NCBI RefSeq assembly: GCF_001939065.1
Contig: NZ_MPSZ01000005.1
Span: 62,001-126,000 of the forward strand
Direction of reading: 5' to 3'
Length of the DNA: 64,000 nucleotides
Source of the DNA: Exiguobacterium indicum HHS 31
GTDB lineage: Bacteria; Bacillota; Bacilli; Exiguobacteriales; Exiguobacteriaceae
Shown: positions 17,222 through 25,470 of the stretch, one piece after another
Layout of the letters: each line of letters opens with the position of its first letter
Numbering within the stretch: position 1 is the first letter of the stretch
Notes under the pieces: generated by a model
Told to the model about the DNA's origin: nothing
The model's input: the letters and a program-made list of their open reading frames with translations, nothing else
The model's database searches: none
Program-made: the position numbers and the translations under genes

Positions 17222-18145
17222 TCGTTCAATCACTTCATCGTATTCAGGCAACACATACTCCGCATCCATTTCTCGAAAATCAACATGACCCGTTTTAAGA
17301 AGCACTAGCCCCATCTCGTATAATTGTTCGATGTAGGCGTCTCCCCATGTCAAAGCAAGTCCAGGTTGATGGTTATGAAAAGCAAGCAAGGCATCTTCAA
17401 TCATTTCAGAAGCAATGGACGCTTGCATCACACGGTTCAATAAAGATTGGAACAGTACGGTTTGTCGTCCGATCAGCGCATAAAACGGGAAATAATGTTT
17501 AGCATAAACAAACGTCGCTAGATAGGCATCCGCCTCAATCGTCTTTAGTAACAATGGTGAAGCGGGACGTTGTAATCGTTCTGCAAGTCCAACGGTCGCC
17601 TTGCATTCGCACAGCTGATCCAGCACTCGAACCGTCAACTCCTCTTCGATATCGAGCAATAAGACGAGATCAAGTAGATTCAATTCATGCGTCTCCATGA
17701 ATTGATCACTGCGTTGAAGATGCATCGTATAAGTAAAGTCCAGCTTTTCAGCAACAAGTGCCCACAACTCGGAATGGCGCGCCGCATATAGACCTACCGG
17801 AAAGTGAAGGGGTTGGCGGACGATCGATCGATGCCCTTCAAGTGTATAGACTTGATTGACGTCTAGACCGTATGCTAGCAGCATTTCGAGTAACTGCTGA
17901 CGATTTTGACACGTGACGAGTGTTTGAAACAGACGATCGACTTCGACGAGTGGTTGTTTCATTTCAAGCGCTATTTTTAAATGAGCAGGTGAATCCTGCT
18001 CTAGCGCCCGCTTAATGAATTGTAAGGCCTGTTGTTCCGCATCGTTCAGTTGGGCAACATGTGTCCGAAACATTTCGATGTCAAGTTCCCGGAAGGCTTG
18101 TAACGCCGGTGCAATTGATTGATTTTTTATAAAGGGTTTCCACAT
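17210..18145 (-). CDS. Hypothetical ankyrin-like helical protein
   Basis: A 311-residue protein without signal or membrane segments. It contains stretches reminiscent of ankyrin repeats, such as LLEMLLAYGLDVNQVYTLEGHR (about 84-105), and is otherwise helical. Ankyrin relatedness is a pattern-based guess; no catalytic motif can be seen. The ATG at 18145 is preceded by GAGGAGGTCGAGG. It lies tail-to-tail with the GNAT gene and shares 12 bases with it, so the two mRNAs have no terminator between them and complementary 3' ends. Confidence 0.55.
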   Translation of the reverse strand: MWKPFIKNQSIAPALQAFRELDIEMFRTHVAQLNDAEQQALQFIKRALEQDSPAHLKIALEMKQPLVEVDRLFQTLVTCQNRQQLLEMLLAYGLDVNQVYTLEGHRSIVRQPLHFPVGLYAARHSELWALVAEKLDFTYTMHLQRSDQFMETHELNLLDLVLLLDIEEELTVRVLDQLCECKATVGLAERLQRPASPLLLKTIEADAYLATFVYAKHYFPFYALIGRQTVLFQSLLNRVMQASIASEMIEDALLAFHNHQPGLALTWGDAYIEQLYEMGLVLLKTGHVDFREMDAEYVLPEYDEVIERLRG

Positions 18146-18212
18146 GATTCCCTCGACCTCCTCATTCCAGTATCTCTTCGTAGTGTACGCAATATCCTAT
18201 CGTCTTGAAAGC

Positions 18213-18257
18213 AAAAAATGGAGAATCTTCCGTCGTTTCAGGAAGATCCTCCATTTT
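18213..18257 (-). terminator. Terminator after the DUF3139-like gene
   Basis: AAAAAATGGAG-ATCTTCC pairs with GGAAGAT-CTCCATTTTTT, directly after the stop at 18258; T runs on both strands. Confidence 0.85.
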
Positions 18258-18617
18258 TTATTTTTTACCGACTTTTAAATGAGCGTTTCGAAAGACGGCA
18301 TCTTGTTTTCCTGTCTTTTCAACACTTGTTCCGACAGACCCCAGGTATTCGATTTCATCCTTTGGCTGAATGAACTCATATGTGATGGCAGGTTCACCCC
18401 GAAGTCGAACGTGTATGATTTGTCGATGTCGTAAAGAGAATGATGCGCGCACTTCAAGAAAGGAGGAAGCTGATAAATCATGTTGCCGCTCTAAAATCGT
18501 CATCAACTCTTTTTCAGAGTCACGATAGTTCCCCTGCAATTGAGCATACGAAATACCGACTCCTAAAGATAGGATACCAATTAGACTAAGAGCGAAAATG
18601 ACCAGCACTTTCTTCAT
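18258..18617 (-). CDS. Small exported/membrane-anchored protein (DUF3139-like)
   Basis: A 119-residue protein with an N-terminal hydrophobic helix (about 4-24, VLVIFALSLIGILSLGVGISYA) and an extracytoplasmic domain. The size and the sequence VRLRGEPAITYEFIQP are reminiscent of DUF3139, a family of short anchored proteins of unknown role; the assignment is weak. Start ATG 18617 lies after GGAGGTG; an upstream in-frame start at 18644 would precede the site. It follows the GNAT gene at 18646 by 28 bases and may be co-transcribed. Confidence 0.55.
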   Translation of the reverse strand: MKKVLVIFALSLIGILSLGVGISYAQLQGNYRDSEKELMTILERQHDLSASSFLEVRASFSLRHRQIIHVRLRGEPAITYEFIQPKDEIEYLGSVGTSVEKTGKQDAVFRNAHLKVGKK

Positions 18618-18645
18618 GACTGATCCACCTCCGAAAAAGTTCATT

Positions 18646-19131
18646 CTACTTATTCATCGGTTCATCGATCGTCGACGTGAAGTCTTTTTTTGAATCCTTT
18701 GCGTGAAACTGCATGTCCACATGTGGAATATCATCTTCTAAATAAGGGTCGGATACGGTTTCGAAACCAAACGATCCGTAAAACCCTTCTAGGTGTGCTT
18801 GTGCCTGTAAGTAGATCGCAGCTTCTTTCTGCAAATGAACCATCGCTTTCTCCATCATTTGTCTCGCTAACCCAACCGACCGGTGTGCACGATGAACGGC
18901 TACCCGTCCAATCGCGACTCCTTTTGTCGGGTGATCGTACATCCGAAGACATCCGACGATTTGACCACTCTCACTCCGGACGATTAGGTGTGTCGCTTGT
19001 TGATCTTGATCATCTAGCTCCGGATACGCGCACTCCTGCTCGACGACGAAGATATCCGTCCGTAATTTCAAAAGTGCATATAAGGTATCAGGTGTCATGG
19101 AGTGAAAAGACGCGAAGTTAAATTCGTACAT
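18646..19131 (-). CDS. ElaA-like GNAT acetyltransferase
   Basis: A 161-residue single-domain GNAT. It opens with the ElaA pattern LYALLKLRTDIFVVEQECAYPELDDQD (18-44), then HLIV..GQIVGCLRMY and GRVAVHRAHRSVGLARQMME (the R-x-x-G-x-A acetyl-CoA loop), and ends with AQAHLEGFYGSFGFE. Substrate unknown; ElaA proteins are small-molecule N-acyltransferases. Start at 19131 with GGAGAG upstream. It follows the RimJ/RimL-like gene by 14 bases on the same strand. Confidence 0.85.
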   Translation of the reverse strand: MYEFNFASFHSMTPDTLYALLKLRTDIFVVEQECAYPELDDQDQQATHLIVRSESGQIVGCLRMYDHPTKGVAIGRVAVHRAHRSVGLARQMMEKAMVHLQKEAAIYLQAQAHLEGFYGSFGFETVSDPYLEDDIPHVDMQFHAKDSKKDFTSTIDEPMNK

Positions 19132-19145
19132 AAAAACTCTCCTCT

Positions 19146-19667
19146 TTAGTTACGACAAAGTCGTGATAGTTGTCCAGCGTAAATCGTGACAGGAATGCCT
19201 CTAAACACCGTATCTTTTTCCCAGTTCAGCCCGTTTACGCGAGCGACATTTTGCGAAGCATGATTATCGGGATGAATGATCGAGATGATTCGATCATGCC
19301 CTCGGTTGAACGCCTCCATCATTAGTTGTTTCGCTGCTTCACGACCATAACCGACTTTCCAGTGCTTCGGTTCGAGCCAATAACCGACTTCTAATTCTTC
19401 AATTCCATCCACTTCCTGCATCAATAATCCGGCGAAACCAATCGGTTCATTCGTTTCTTTTTTGAATAACAGCAAAAAACCAGTTTGTCGCTCATCCGAG
19501 TATCGCTCCAATTGCCGTTCGAACCACTCTCGTGCTTCATCTTCACTCAGGGCAGTACCTCCATTGATATAACGCATGACTTGCTCATTTTGGACAAGCG
19601 ACTTATAAAAACTGAAATCCTCTTCTTCGAACGGTCGCATCCATAAACGTTCACTTTCCATCGTCAT
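19146..19667 (-). CDS. RimJ/RimL-like GNAT acetyltransferase
   Basis: A 173-residue GNAT of the RimJ/RimL type. It begins ESERLWMRPFEEEDF, has the WFERQLERY helix, PIGFAGL and GYWLEPKHWKVGYGREAAKQLMMEAF (about 92-116), with the acetyl-CoA loop WKVGYGREA, then VARVNGLNWE near the C-terminus. These enzymes acetylate N-terminal amines or small molecules. Start ATG with AAGGAGGCG upstream. It heads a three-gene run (19667 to 18258). Confidence 0.85.
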   Translation of the reverse strand: MTMESERLWMRPFEEEDFSFYKSLVQNEQVMRYINGGTALSEDEAREWFERQLERYSDERQTGFLLLFKKETNEPIGFAGLLMQEVDGIEELEVGYWLEPKHWKVGYGREAAKQLMMEAFNRGHDRIISIIHPDNHASQNVARVNGLNWEKDTVFRGIPVTIYAGQLSRLCRN

Positions 19668-19887
19668 CGCCTCCTTCTATACTTCTCTTTTCCCGAGTTC
19701 TTTTCGCTTCATTCCTCTTCCTGACTCTGCTTTCCTTGTGACATTTTTCATTACTAATCGATGACATTCACTCCCTAGTGCTTGCAATTCCCGGCATAAG
19801 TCGGTATTTTGGGAACAGTATGTTGAACAACGACCGCACGATTAATGTTAAAATATATTTTGAGCGCATGAGCGCTGGTAGGAATTC

Positions 19888-20820
19888 ATGAAAAGGACTG
19901 AGACCATAATGACTGAACAAGTAATGACGGGACTGTATGAAGGCATTTCAAAAGAGTCCGTACTAATCAATGAACCTTTAAAATATCATACGTATACAAA
20001 AATGGGAGGAATCGCGGATTTATTCATCATTCCAACCTCTTATGAAGAAACGGCTTTTGTCGTCCGATATGCTTACGAACAAGGTATTCCCTTGACGTTG
20101 CTTGGAAACGGATCGAATCTTGTCGTACGTGACGGCGGCATCCGCGGCATTGTCCTCTCCTTTGAGAAGTTAACCGATATCTCGGTTGAAGGACATGAAC
20201 TCGTTGCTCAAAGTGGTGCAGCAATCATCGAAGCGTCTCGTGTAGCTTACGCGCATCAGCTCAGCGGTCTTGAATTCGCTTGTGGGATTCCAGGAACGAT
20301 TGGTGGCGCATTGATCATGAATGCGGGAGCATACGGTGGTGAAGTCAAGGATTGCCTCCATAGCGCTACTGTATTGACACGACAAGGAGAACTGTTGAAC
20401 ATTTCGCATGATGAACTCGAACTGGGATACCGGACAAGTTGCTTCTCGAAGAAAGAATACATCATCCTCGAAGGTCGATTTGCCTTAACAGAGGGTGACC
20501 CAGCACTAATCAAGGAAGTCATGGATGATTTGACGCATAAGCGAGAAACGAAACAACCACTCGAGTACCCTTCTTGTGGTAGCGTCTTTAAACGTCCAGA
20601 AGGCTATTTTGCAGGGAAGCTGATTCAAGATAGCAACTTACAGGGAACACGCATCGGTGGCGCTGAAGTGTCCAAGAAACACGCTGGTTTCATCGTCAAC
20701 GTCGAGAATGCCTCTGCATCCGACTATATCGCGCTCATTCGTCATGTCCAAGAAACGGTTCAAGAAAAATTCGGTATCTTACTTGAGACAGAAGTGAAAA
20801 TTATTGGTGAAGAAGCATAA
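19888..20820 (+). CDS. murB: UDP-N-acetylenolpyruvoylglucosamine reductase
   Basis: A 310-residue FAD enzyme that makes UDP-N-acetylmuramate, the second committed step of peptidoglycan synthesis, in the cytoplasm. FAD-binding LLGNGSNLVVRDGGIRGIV is near 71-89, followed by GLEFACGIPGTIGGALIMNAGAYGGEV. The catalytic Ser lies in EYPSCGSVFKRP, and the C-terminal catalytic Glu region is LLETEVKIIGE. It is the short type II MurB, very like the staphylococcal form. ATG 19888 follows TAGGA; ATG 19909 would give 303 residues and also fits the family. Stands alone before a terminator. Confidence 0.96.
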   Translation: MKRTETIMTEQVMTGLYEGISKESVLINEPLKYHTYTKMGGIADLFIIPTSYEETAFVVRYAYEQGIPLTLLGNGSNLVVRDGGIRGIVLSFEKLTDISVEGHELVAQSGAAIIEASRVAYAHQLSGLEFACGIPGTIGGALIMNAGAYGGEVKDCLHSATVLTRQGELLNISHDELELGYRTSCFSKKEYIILEGRFALTEGDPALIKEVMDDLTHKRETKQPLEYPSCGSVFKRPEGYFAGKLIQDSNLQGTRIGGAEVSKKHAGFIVNVENASASDYIALIRHVQETVQEKFGILLETEVKIIGEEA

Positions 20821-20835
20821 CAAGAATCTTACAAG

Positions 20836-20870
20836 AAAAGGTGAGCTCCGTATTCGGACTCACCTTTTTG
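20836..20870. terminator. Bidirectional terminator after murB and the M29 peptidase
   Basis: AAAAGGTGAG-CTCCG pairs with CGGA-CTCACCTTTT; T run on both strands; convergent genes on each side. Confidence 0.85.
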
Positions 20871-20875
20871 TTCGT

Positions 20876-22099
20876 TTAGATTGACCAGTTTCCGTCACGC
20901 ATGACTGATTCACGCGTTCCGTCTGCAAGTTCTCCTTCAATCGATAGATCCGCTGATCCAATCATGAAGTCGACATGCGTCATCGAGTCGTTCGCGCCTT
21001 GTGCTTCTAGTTCTTCTGCTGAAAGGCTAGGACCATTTTCGAGACACGTCGAGTACGCACGACCAATCGCTAAGTGGCATGAAGCATTTTCATCAAACAA
21101 TGTATTATAGAATAGGATACCCGAGTCAGAAATCGGCGAACGGTGTGGCACGAGCGCAACTTCTCCAAGATAACGTGCACCTTCATCAAGTGAAATCAAG
21201 TCATCTAATGCTTCTTGACCCTGTTTCGCTTCCGTTTTAACGATTTTTCCGTTCTCGAACCAGAGTGTGAACTCATCAATCAAGTTCCCACTATAGCTAA
21301 GCGGTTTTGTGCTCGAGACGTGTCCGTTGACTCCTGTCTTTTTCGGTAACGTGAACACTTCTTCTGTCGGCAGATTCGCGATGAAATCAACACCATCTGC
21401 ATTCGGACCACCGCCACCTAACCAAACATGACGTTCTGGTAATTCGATTGATAATTCTGTTCCTGGAGCTGTGTAGTGCAATGTTTTGTATTTCTTCTCT
21501 GTCAGGAATTTTGCTTTTGAACGCAGATTCTGATCATGATCCGCCCATGCAGCGACCGGATCCGCTTGATCGGCACGTGTAGCCTTTAAAATAGCTGACC
21601 AGAGCTCTTCAACAGCATTCTCTGAATCAGGGAATACTTTCTTCGCCCAGCTTTCAGAAGGTGCTGCTACGACACACCAGCTGACATTGTCACTCATGAC
21701 GAACTTCCGCCAATTAGCAAGAGCGACACCGGCTGCTTTATTCGCACGTGCGATTCGGCTCGAGTCCACGCCATTCAATAAATCTGGATCTTCACTGACG
21801 ACCGATAAGAACGCTGTCTTTTCTTCTGCCAGTTGGTCGTAACGTGCTTTTAACCAATCCGGGAACGTATCAAACGACTCTTCCGGTGCATCGAAATAAC
21901 GGATTTTCGTCATCTCATCATCTGACCATTGTACATATACTTGCGTAGCTCCTACTTCGTAGGCGACACGCGTGATTTCACGAACGAGCGGCAAATTTTC
22001 GATTCCTGCACGCACCTCGAGTTGTTGTCCTGGTTGTAGATTAATTCCCGTACGCACGGCTAAAGACGCGTATTGTTGTAATTCTGCTTGTGTCGGCAT
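20876..22099 (-). CDS. M29-family aminopeptidase (AmpS/PepS-like)
   Basis: A 407-residue cytoplasmic metallo-aminopeptidase of MEROPS family M29. Metal-ligand segments are visible: LGEVALVPHRSPIS (Glu, His), FNNTLFDENASCHLAIG-like segment (TLFDENASCHLAIGRAY), and the final NDSMTHVDFMIG (His, Asp). The N-terminal domain shows the family start, LAVRTGINLQPGQQLEVRAGIE. Length is typical (about 405-415). Expected role is removal of N-terminal residues from peptides using two metal ions. ATG with GGGGATT upstream; monocistronic. Confidence 0.93.
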   Translation of the reverse strand: MPTQAELQQYASLAVRTGINLQPGQQLEVRAGIENLPLVREITRVAYEVGATQVYVQWSDDEMTKIRYFDAPEESFDTFPDWLKARYDQLAEEKTAFLSVVSEDPDLLNGVDSSRIARANKAAGVALANWRKFVMSDNVSWCVVAAPSESWAKKVFPDSENAVEELWSAILKATRADQADPVAAWADHDQNLRSKAKFLTEKKYKTLHYTAPGTELSIELPERHVWLGGGGPNADGVDFIANLPTEEVFTLPKKTGVNGHVSSTKPLSYSGNLIDEFTLWFENGKIVKTEAKQGQEALDDLISLDEGARYLGEVALVPHRSPISDSGILFYNTLFDENASCHLAIGRAYSTCLENGPSLSAEELEAQGANDSMTHVDFMIGSADLSIEGELADGTRESVMRDGNWSI

Positions 22100-22197
22100 T
22101 ATGTAATCCCCTTTCTTGTATCTTTATTTTCACGAAATAGTTGCAATTTTGCAAGAAATAAGGCGAAACTAGAAAGAGAAGAGAAGGAGGCATCACC

Positions 22198-22617
22198 ATG
22201 GAATTCACACCCGGCGATTTTAAATCGGCTTATACGTATTTTCACCGACAGGCACTCGACCTCGTTGGTGATGAAAAAGCACAGCAAGAATTGTTAGTTC
22301 GAGCAGAAATCGGACTTGCGCACTTGACGCAAGATATCGCGTCTACAGAAAGCTCGGACATCGAACGCGAGGCAGAACTCGTCCTTTATTTTCAATTAAA
22401 ACAACTGCTTGAAATGCTTCGTGCTCTCTATCAGAAAAAATTCGAAATGCATGCGGAGCAGGAACAATTGTTATTGACGGCCGTTCTGTACTTTACGTCT
22501 CCTGTTGACGCCTTACCGGACGATAACGTCCTCGGGCTCTTCGATGATGCACAAATCGTCGAGACGATTTACGAAGAACTGGCTGCAGACGTCGATCGCT
22601 TTCAACATATGGAATGA
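22198..22617 (+). CDS. YkvA-like DUF1232 protein
   Basis: A 139-residue protein. The C-terminal half carries the DUF1232 core: LLLTAVLYFTSPVDALPDDNVLGLFDDAQIV (about 94-124), with the SPxDxxPD motif and the paired Asp-Asp. In Bacillus the homologues (YkvA and others) have unknown roles; some are membrane associated. The N-terminal half is helical and charged. An AGAAGGAGG site precedes the ATG by eight bases. It is followed immediately by a perfect terminator hairpin. Confidence 0.8.
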   Translation: MEFTPGDFKSAYTYFHRQALDLVGDEKAQQELLVRAEIGLAHLTQDIASTESSDIEREAELVLYFQLKQLLEMLRALYQKKFEMHAEQEQLLLTAVLYFTSPVDALPDDNVLGLFDDAQIVETIYEELAADVDRFQHME

Positions 22618-22620
22618 ATG

Positions 22621-22651
22621 AAAAAAGCAGCTGTCGCGACAGCTGCTTTTT
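22621..22651. terminator. Perfect bidirectional terminator
   Basis: AAAAAAGCAGCTGTCG is followed directly by its complement CGACAGCTGCTTTTT, between convergent genes (stops at 22617 and 22654). Confidence 0.9.
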
Positions 22652-22653
22652 GA

Positions 22654-23490
22654 TTATGCATTTTGTTTCGAAGCAATATGAACAGGTGTCGTGGATTGAC
22701 GTGATTCATCTACTTCTAATTTTTCTTTATTCAGCCACGTATAGATCATTCCCATGAAGACTGCTCCACCAATGATGTTTCCAGCTAAAGCTGGCAACAG
22801 GTTATGCATCGCTCCGGCAAATGTGATCGTATCCGGATGTGGTACGACTAACGCAATGGAGAACAAGGCCATATTGGCGATGACGTGATCAAATCCAGAT
22901 GCGAAGAAGACTGCGACCAGTACCATCATCATCATGATCTGCGCCAACTCATTCTTCATGTTCTTTGGAATGAAAATCGCTAAACAGACCATCCAGTTAC
23001 AGAAGATAGCTCGTGTGAAGATTTCCCACGTCGTATGGTGGATCTTCGTTTCTGAGACAGAAAATAACCAGTTGTTCATACCAAGCTCTTGGATGATTCC
23101 TGTTTGAGAAAAGAGTAGCGCAAATGCTAATCCTCCAAGTCCATTTCCAATCAGACAGATCAACCAGACCTTCATCGTATCCATCTTCGTCGTATAGCCG
23201 CGCATCGTCGCCGTCGTGAAATACATCGTATTTCCTGTGAACAGCTCTGCCCCACCGTAAACGATCAGGACGAGTGCCACTCCGAAGGTCAGTCCACCAA
23301 CAAGTGTCGCAACAGGTGACTCCGCCATATATAGACCGTTAATTGCTTTTAAGGTAAAAATAATTGCAAATCCAATGAAAATCCCTGCTAGCATGGCACG
23401 AACTAAGTACTCGAGAGGACGCATTTGTAGCATGCGCGTCGACTTGATTGCTTTATTCCGTAATCCTTCTAATGCTTCTACCTCGTTCAT
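22654..23490 (-). CDS. Formate/nitrite transporter (FNT) family protein
   Basis: A 278-residue membrane protein with six hydrophobic segments. FNT signatures are present: LAGIFIGFAIIFTLKA near 34-49, GAELFTGNTMYFT (about 80-92), GNGLGGLAFALLF, CNWMVCLAIFI (about 164-174) and MALFSIALVVPHPDTITFAGAMHNLLPALAGNIIGGA. FNT pentamers pass formate, nitrite, lactate or hydrosulfide. The substrate cannot be assigned. Start ATG 23490 has AGAGAGG upstream. A Rex-like palindrome lies 21 bases further up, so redox control is possible. Confidence 0.92.
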   Translation of the reverse strand: MNEVEALEGLRNKAIKSTRMLQMRPLEYLVRAMLAGIFIGFAIIFTLKAINGLYMAESPVATLVGGLTFGVALVLIVYGGAELFTGNTMYFTTATMRGYTTKMDTMKVWLICLIGNGLGGLAFALLFSQTGIIQELGMNNWLFSVSETKIHHTTWEIFTRAIFCNWMVCLAIFIPKNMKNELAQIMMMMVLVAVFFASGFDHVIANMALFSIALVVPHPDTITFAGAMHNLLPALAGNIIGGAVFMGMIYTWLNKEKLEVDESRQSTTPVHIASKQNA

Positions 23491-23510
23491 CGTAGAAACC
23501 TCTCTTTCTT

Positions 23511-23528
23511 TTGTTCAACACTTCACAA
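23511..23528 (-). promoter_or_regulatory. Possible Rex-type operator before the FNT gene
   Basis: TTGTTCAACACTTCACAA matches the Rex consensus (TTGTGAAATATTTCACAA) at 14 of 18 positions, and lies 21-38 bases upstream of the FNT start. A formate or lactate channel is a reasonable target for an NADH/NAD+ sensor. No rex gene is in the window. Confidence 0.35.
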
Positions 23529-23673
23529 TGTTTGTTCATTTATTATCATACTTCCATCTTAAAAGATGTTCAAGTATTGAATAGACCTGTTTTATCGTTT
23601 TTATAAAAGAACGAGATGTAAACGATATCATTGTGTCGAGATTGTGAAAAATGCCTTTTCTTGCTTTATACAA

Positions 23674-24276
23674 CTAATTAGTTTGAATTCGTAGTCGTGA
23701 TGCGAAGCGTTCAAAGAAAGTATTTCGCCTTGATGCATCGAGCACATAACCATCAATGACGACCCGATTAAAGCGTCTAGAAGAGGAAGTAGCTCGTTCA
23801 ATATCGGTCGGAGTGTAGGCGTCGAATGTTTTCCGGTCCATCGTAAAATCTGCACCTGAATACGGATCCGTGTAGTAAATTTCGAGATCGGTCAAATCAG
23901 GAATCGTTGAAAATAAAACAAGTGTATGATGCATCAGCACTTTAGATAACCGAGCTTTCAAAAAATCCTGATTCACTTGTAGTGTTCCAGTATCGGTACC
24001 AATCCAGGCTTGTCGCTCTTTTCCTGTAACCTCATAAACAAGCCGCAACGATTCCCCTTCGACATCTACCTGTTTTAAATCTGATGAGAACGGAAGTTGT
24101 TCGGCTAATTGACGAACCGCTACCGTATTCATCATCGAAGCACCCACTTGTCTCGCTACGAGATCTCCATCATGCCAAATAGACGTTCGATTTTCTTCAT
24201 CCGATGGTTGAAAAATGCGAATACCAATTAGTATTACTAAACAAATACAACCAATAAGCAAGAACGTTTTTTTCAT
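23674..24276 (-). CDS. DUF4825-like membrane-anchored protein
   Basis: A 200-residue protein with one N-terminal hydrophobic segment (residues 3-20) and an extracytoplasmic domain. The pattern MNTVAVRQLAEQLPF..LRLVYEV, followed by HTLVLFSTIPDLTDLEIYY and a basic R-K-T-F element, is like DUF4825 proteins (often fused to anti-sigma or BlaR-like proteins). Function unknown. ATG 24276 is chosen because AGGAAGG lies eight bases upstream; upstream in-frame ATG 24282 and GTG 24285 overlap the site. Divergent from yitT. Confidence 0.55.
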   Translation of the reverse strand: MKKTFLLIGCICLVILIGIRIFQPSDEENRTSIWHDGDLVARQVGASMMNTVAVRQLAEQLPFSSDLKQVDVEGESLRLVYEVTGKERQAWIGTDTGTLQVNQDFLKARLSKVLMHHTLVLFSTIPDLTDLEIYYTDPYSGADFTMDRKTFDAYTPTDIERATSSSRRFNRVVIDGYVLDASRRNTFFERFASRLRIQTN

Positions 24277-24389
24277 TTTCATCACCTTCCTAAAAAAACG
24301 TACCCTTTTTCATCTTTTTTCATAAGAAGGGTTGAAATTTTATGCATATGGGCGTACTCTTGCAGGCAGATACTCACAGAAGGAGGAGC

Positions 24390-24416
24390 ATGAGGTCACT
24401 CATCATATTGCCATGA
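24390..24416 (+). CDS. Possible 8-codon leader peptide coupled to yitT
   Basis: A strong GAAGGAGG site at 24378-24386 serves an ATG at 24390 that opens an 8-codon frame (MRSLIILP). Its TGA overlaps the first codon of the YitT frame as ATGA. The yitT ATG itself has no ribosome binding site of its own, so translation may depend on reinitiation after this leader. The alternative is a non-canonical start nearer the site. Confidence 0.35.
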   Translation: MRSLIILP

Positions 24417-25279
24417 CTACAACACACCCACAGAAAAAGAGAGTTGAAAAAATTAGTTTTTTAATCATCGGTACATTGCTTTATTCCCTTTACATCAGTT
24501 TACTACTATCTCCAAATGATATCGGATCAGGCGGTATCATGGGGATCACACTCATCATCCAAGAGCTCTTCCACACGCCAATCGGTTTAACGCAATTGCT
24601 TTTAAACATCCCACTCTTCCTTTTAGGTTTTCGTTTTCTGCGTAAACGGTTCATGTTCTTATCCGGCATCATCGTCGTTGCTTCCTCTTTTTTAATCGAC
24701 TGGATTCCGACTCAAATTGTTCCGGAATCTTTAAATGATCCGCTCGTCGCCTCCATCTTTGCCGGTCTAGTCTCTGGACTTGCGATGGCATTGATATTCT
24801 TCGGTGGTGCTTCAACTGGAGGGCTTGATATTCTTGGAAAATTTTTCTTCGCTCGTTTTCATAACTGGCCACTTCCTCGCATATTTCTGATGCAAGATCT
24901 TGTCATCTACATCCTTGTTTGGTGGGTGTTTGACTTAAAACACGTTATGTACGCGCTCATCATGAGCTTCGTTCGCGCCAAAGCCCTTCAGACGGTTTAC
25001 AGTTTCTATTCTGCTTCTAAGCAATGTATCATCATTTGTGAGAAAGCAGATGAAATCAATGAAGTCATTACAAAAGAACTCGGTCGTGGTGTCACGATTC
25101 TCGATGCACGTGGAGGATATTCCAACCGAACGAAAAAAATGGTCTATGTCGTCGTTCAAAATAATGAAATCGTCCGTTTGCAAGAGATCGTCTCTTCCGT
25201 TGAGCCAAATGCATTCGTTACATTCTCAGAAATTCATACGGTTTTCGGAAACTATAAGGAACATTCCTATTCGTTTTAA
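24413..25279 (+). CDS. YitT family membrane protein
   Basis: A 288-residue protein with about five to six membrane helices and a C-terminal soluble DUF2179 domain. Family signatures are SPNDIGSGGIMGITLIIQ (about 34-51), GLTQLLLNIPLF, FGGASTGGLDILGKFF (about 130-145) and in the C-terminal domain ITKELGRGVTILDARGGYSNRTKKMVYVVV. Function of YitT proteins is not known. From homologous length (about 280) the start is ATG 24413, though no ribosome site sits directly upstream; see the leader ORF. It has its own terminator. Confidence 0.85.
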   Translation: MTTTHPQKKRVEKISFLIIGTLLYSLYISLLLSPNDIGSGGIMGITLIIQELFHTPIGLTQLLLNIPLFLLGFRFLRKRFMFLSGIIVVASSFLIDWIPTQIVPESLNDPLVASIFAGLVSGLAMALIFFGGASTGGLDILGKFFFARFHNWPLPRIFLMQDLVIYILVWWVFDLKHVMYALIMSFVRAKALQTVYSFYSASKQCIIICEKADEINEVITKELGRGVTILDARGGYSNRTKKMVYVVVQNNEIVRLQEIVSSVEPNAFVTFSEIHTVFGNYKEHSYSF

Positions 25280-25281
25280 CC

Positions 25282-25305
25282 AAGCGCAGCCAAGCTGCGC
25301 TTTTT
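25282..25305 (+). terminator. Terminator after yitT
   Basis: AAGCGCAGC / GCTGCGCTT with a three-base loop and a T run. Confidence 0.85.
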
Positions 25306-25470
25306 CTTCTACATAAAACAGCTTCTCGGATTGCACTAGCTTTCCTGCTTTTTTATTCAGAATACTGACTTCTTACTTTCCTATCCCTATTCAAAAAATA
25401 GACAGGCTTCACTTTTCTTGTAATAGTAGTTAAGCTAATGACATGTCTTTTTATTTAAAGGAATGATTGC

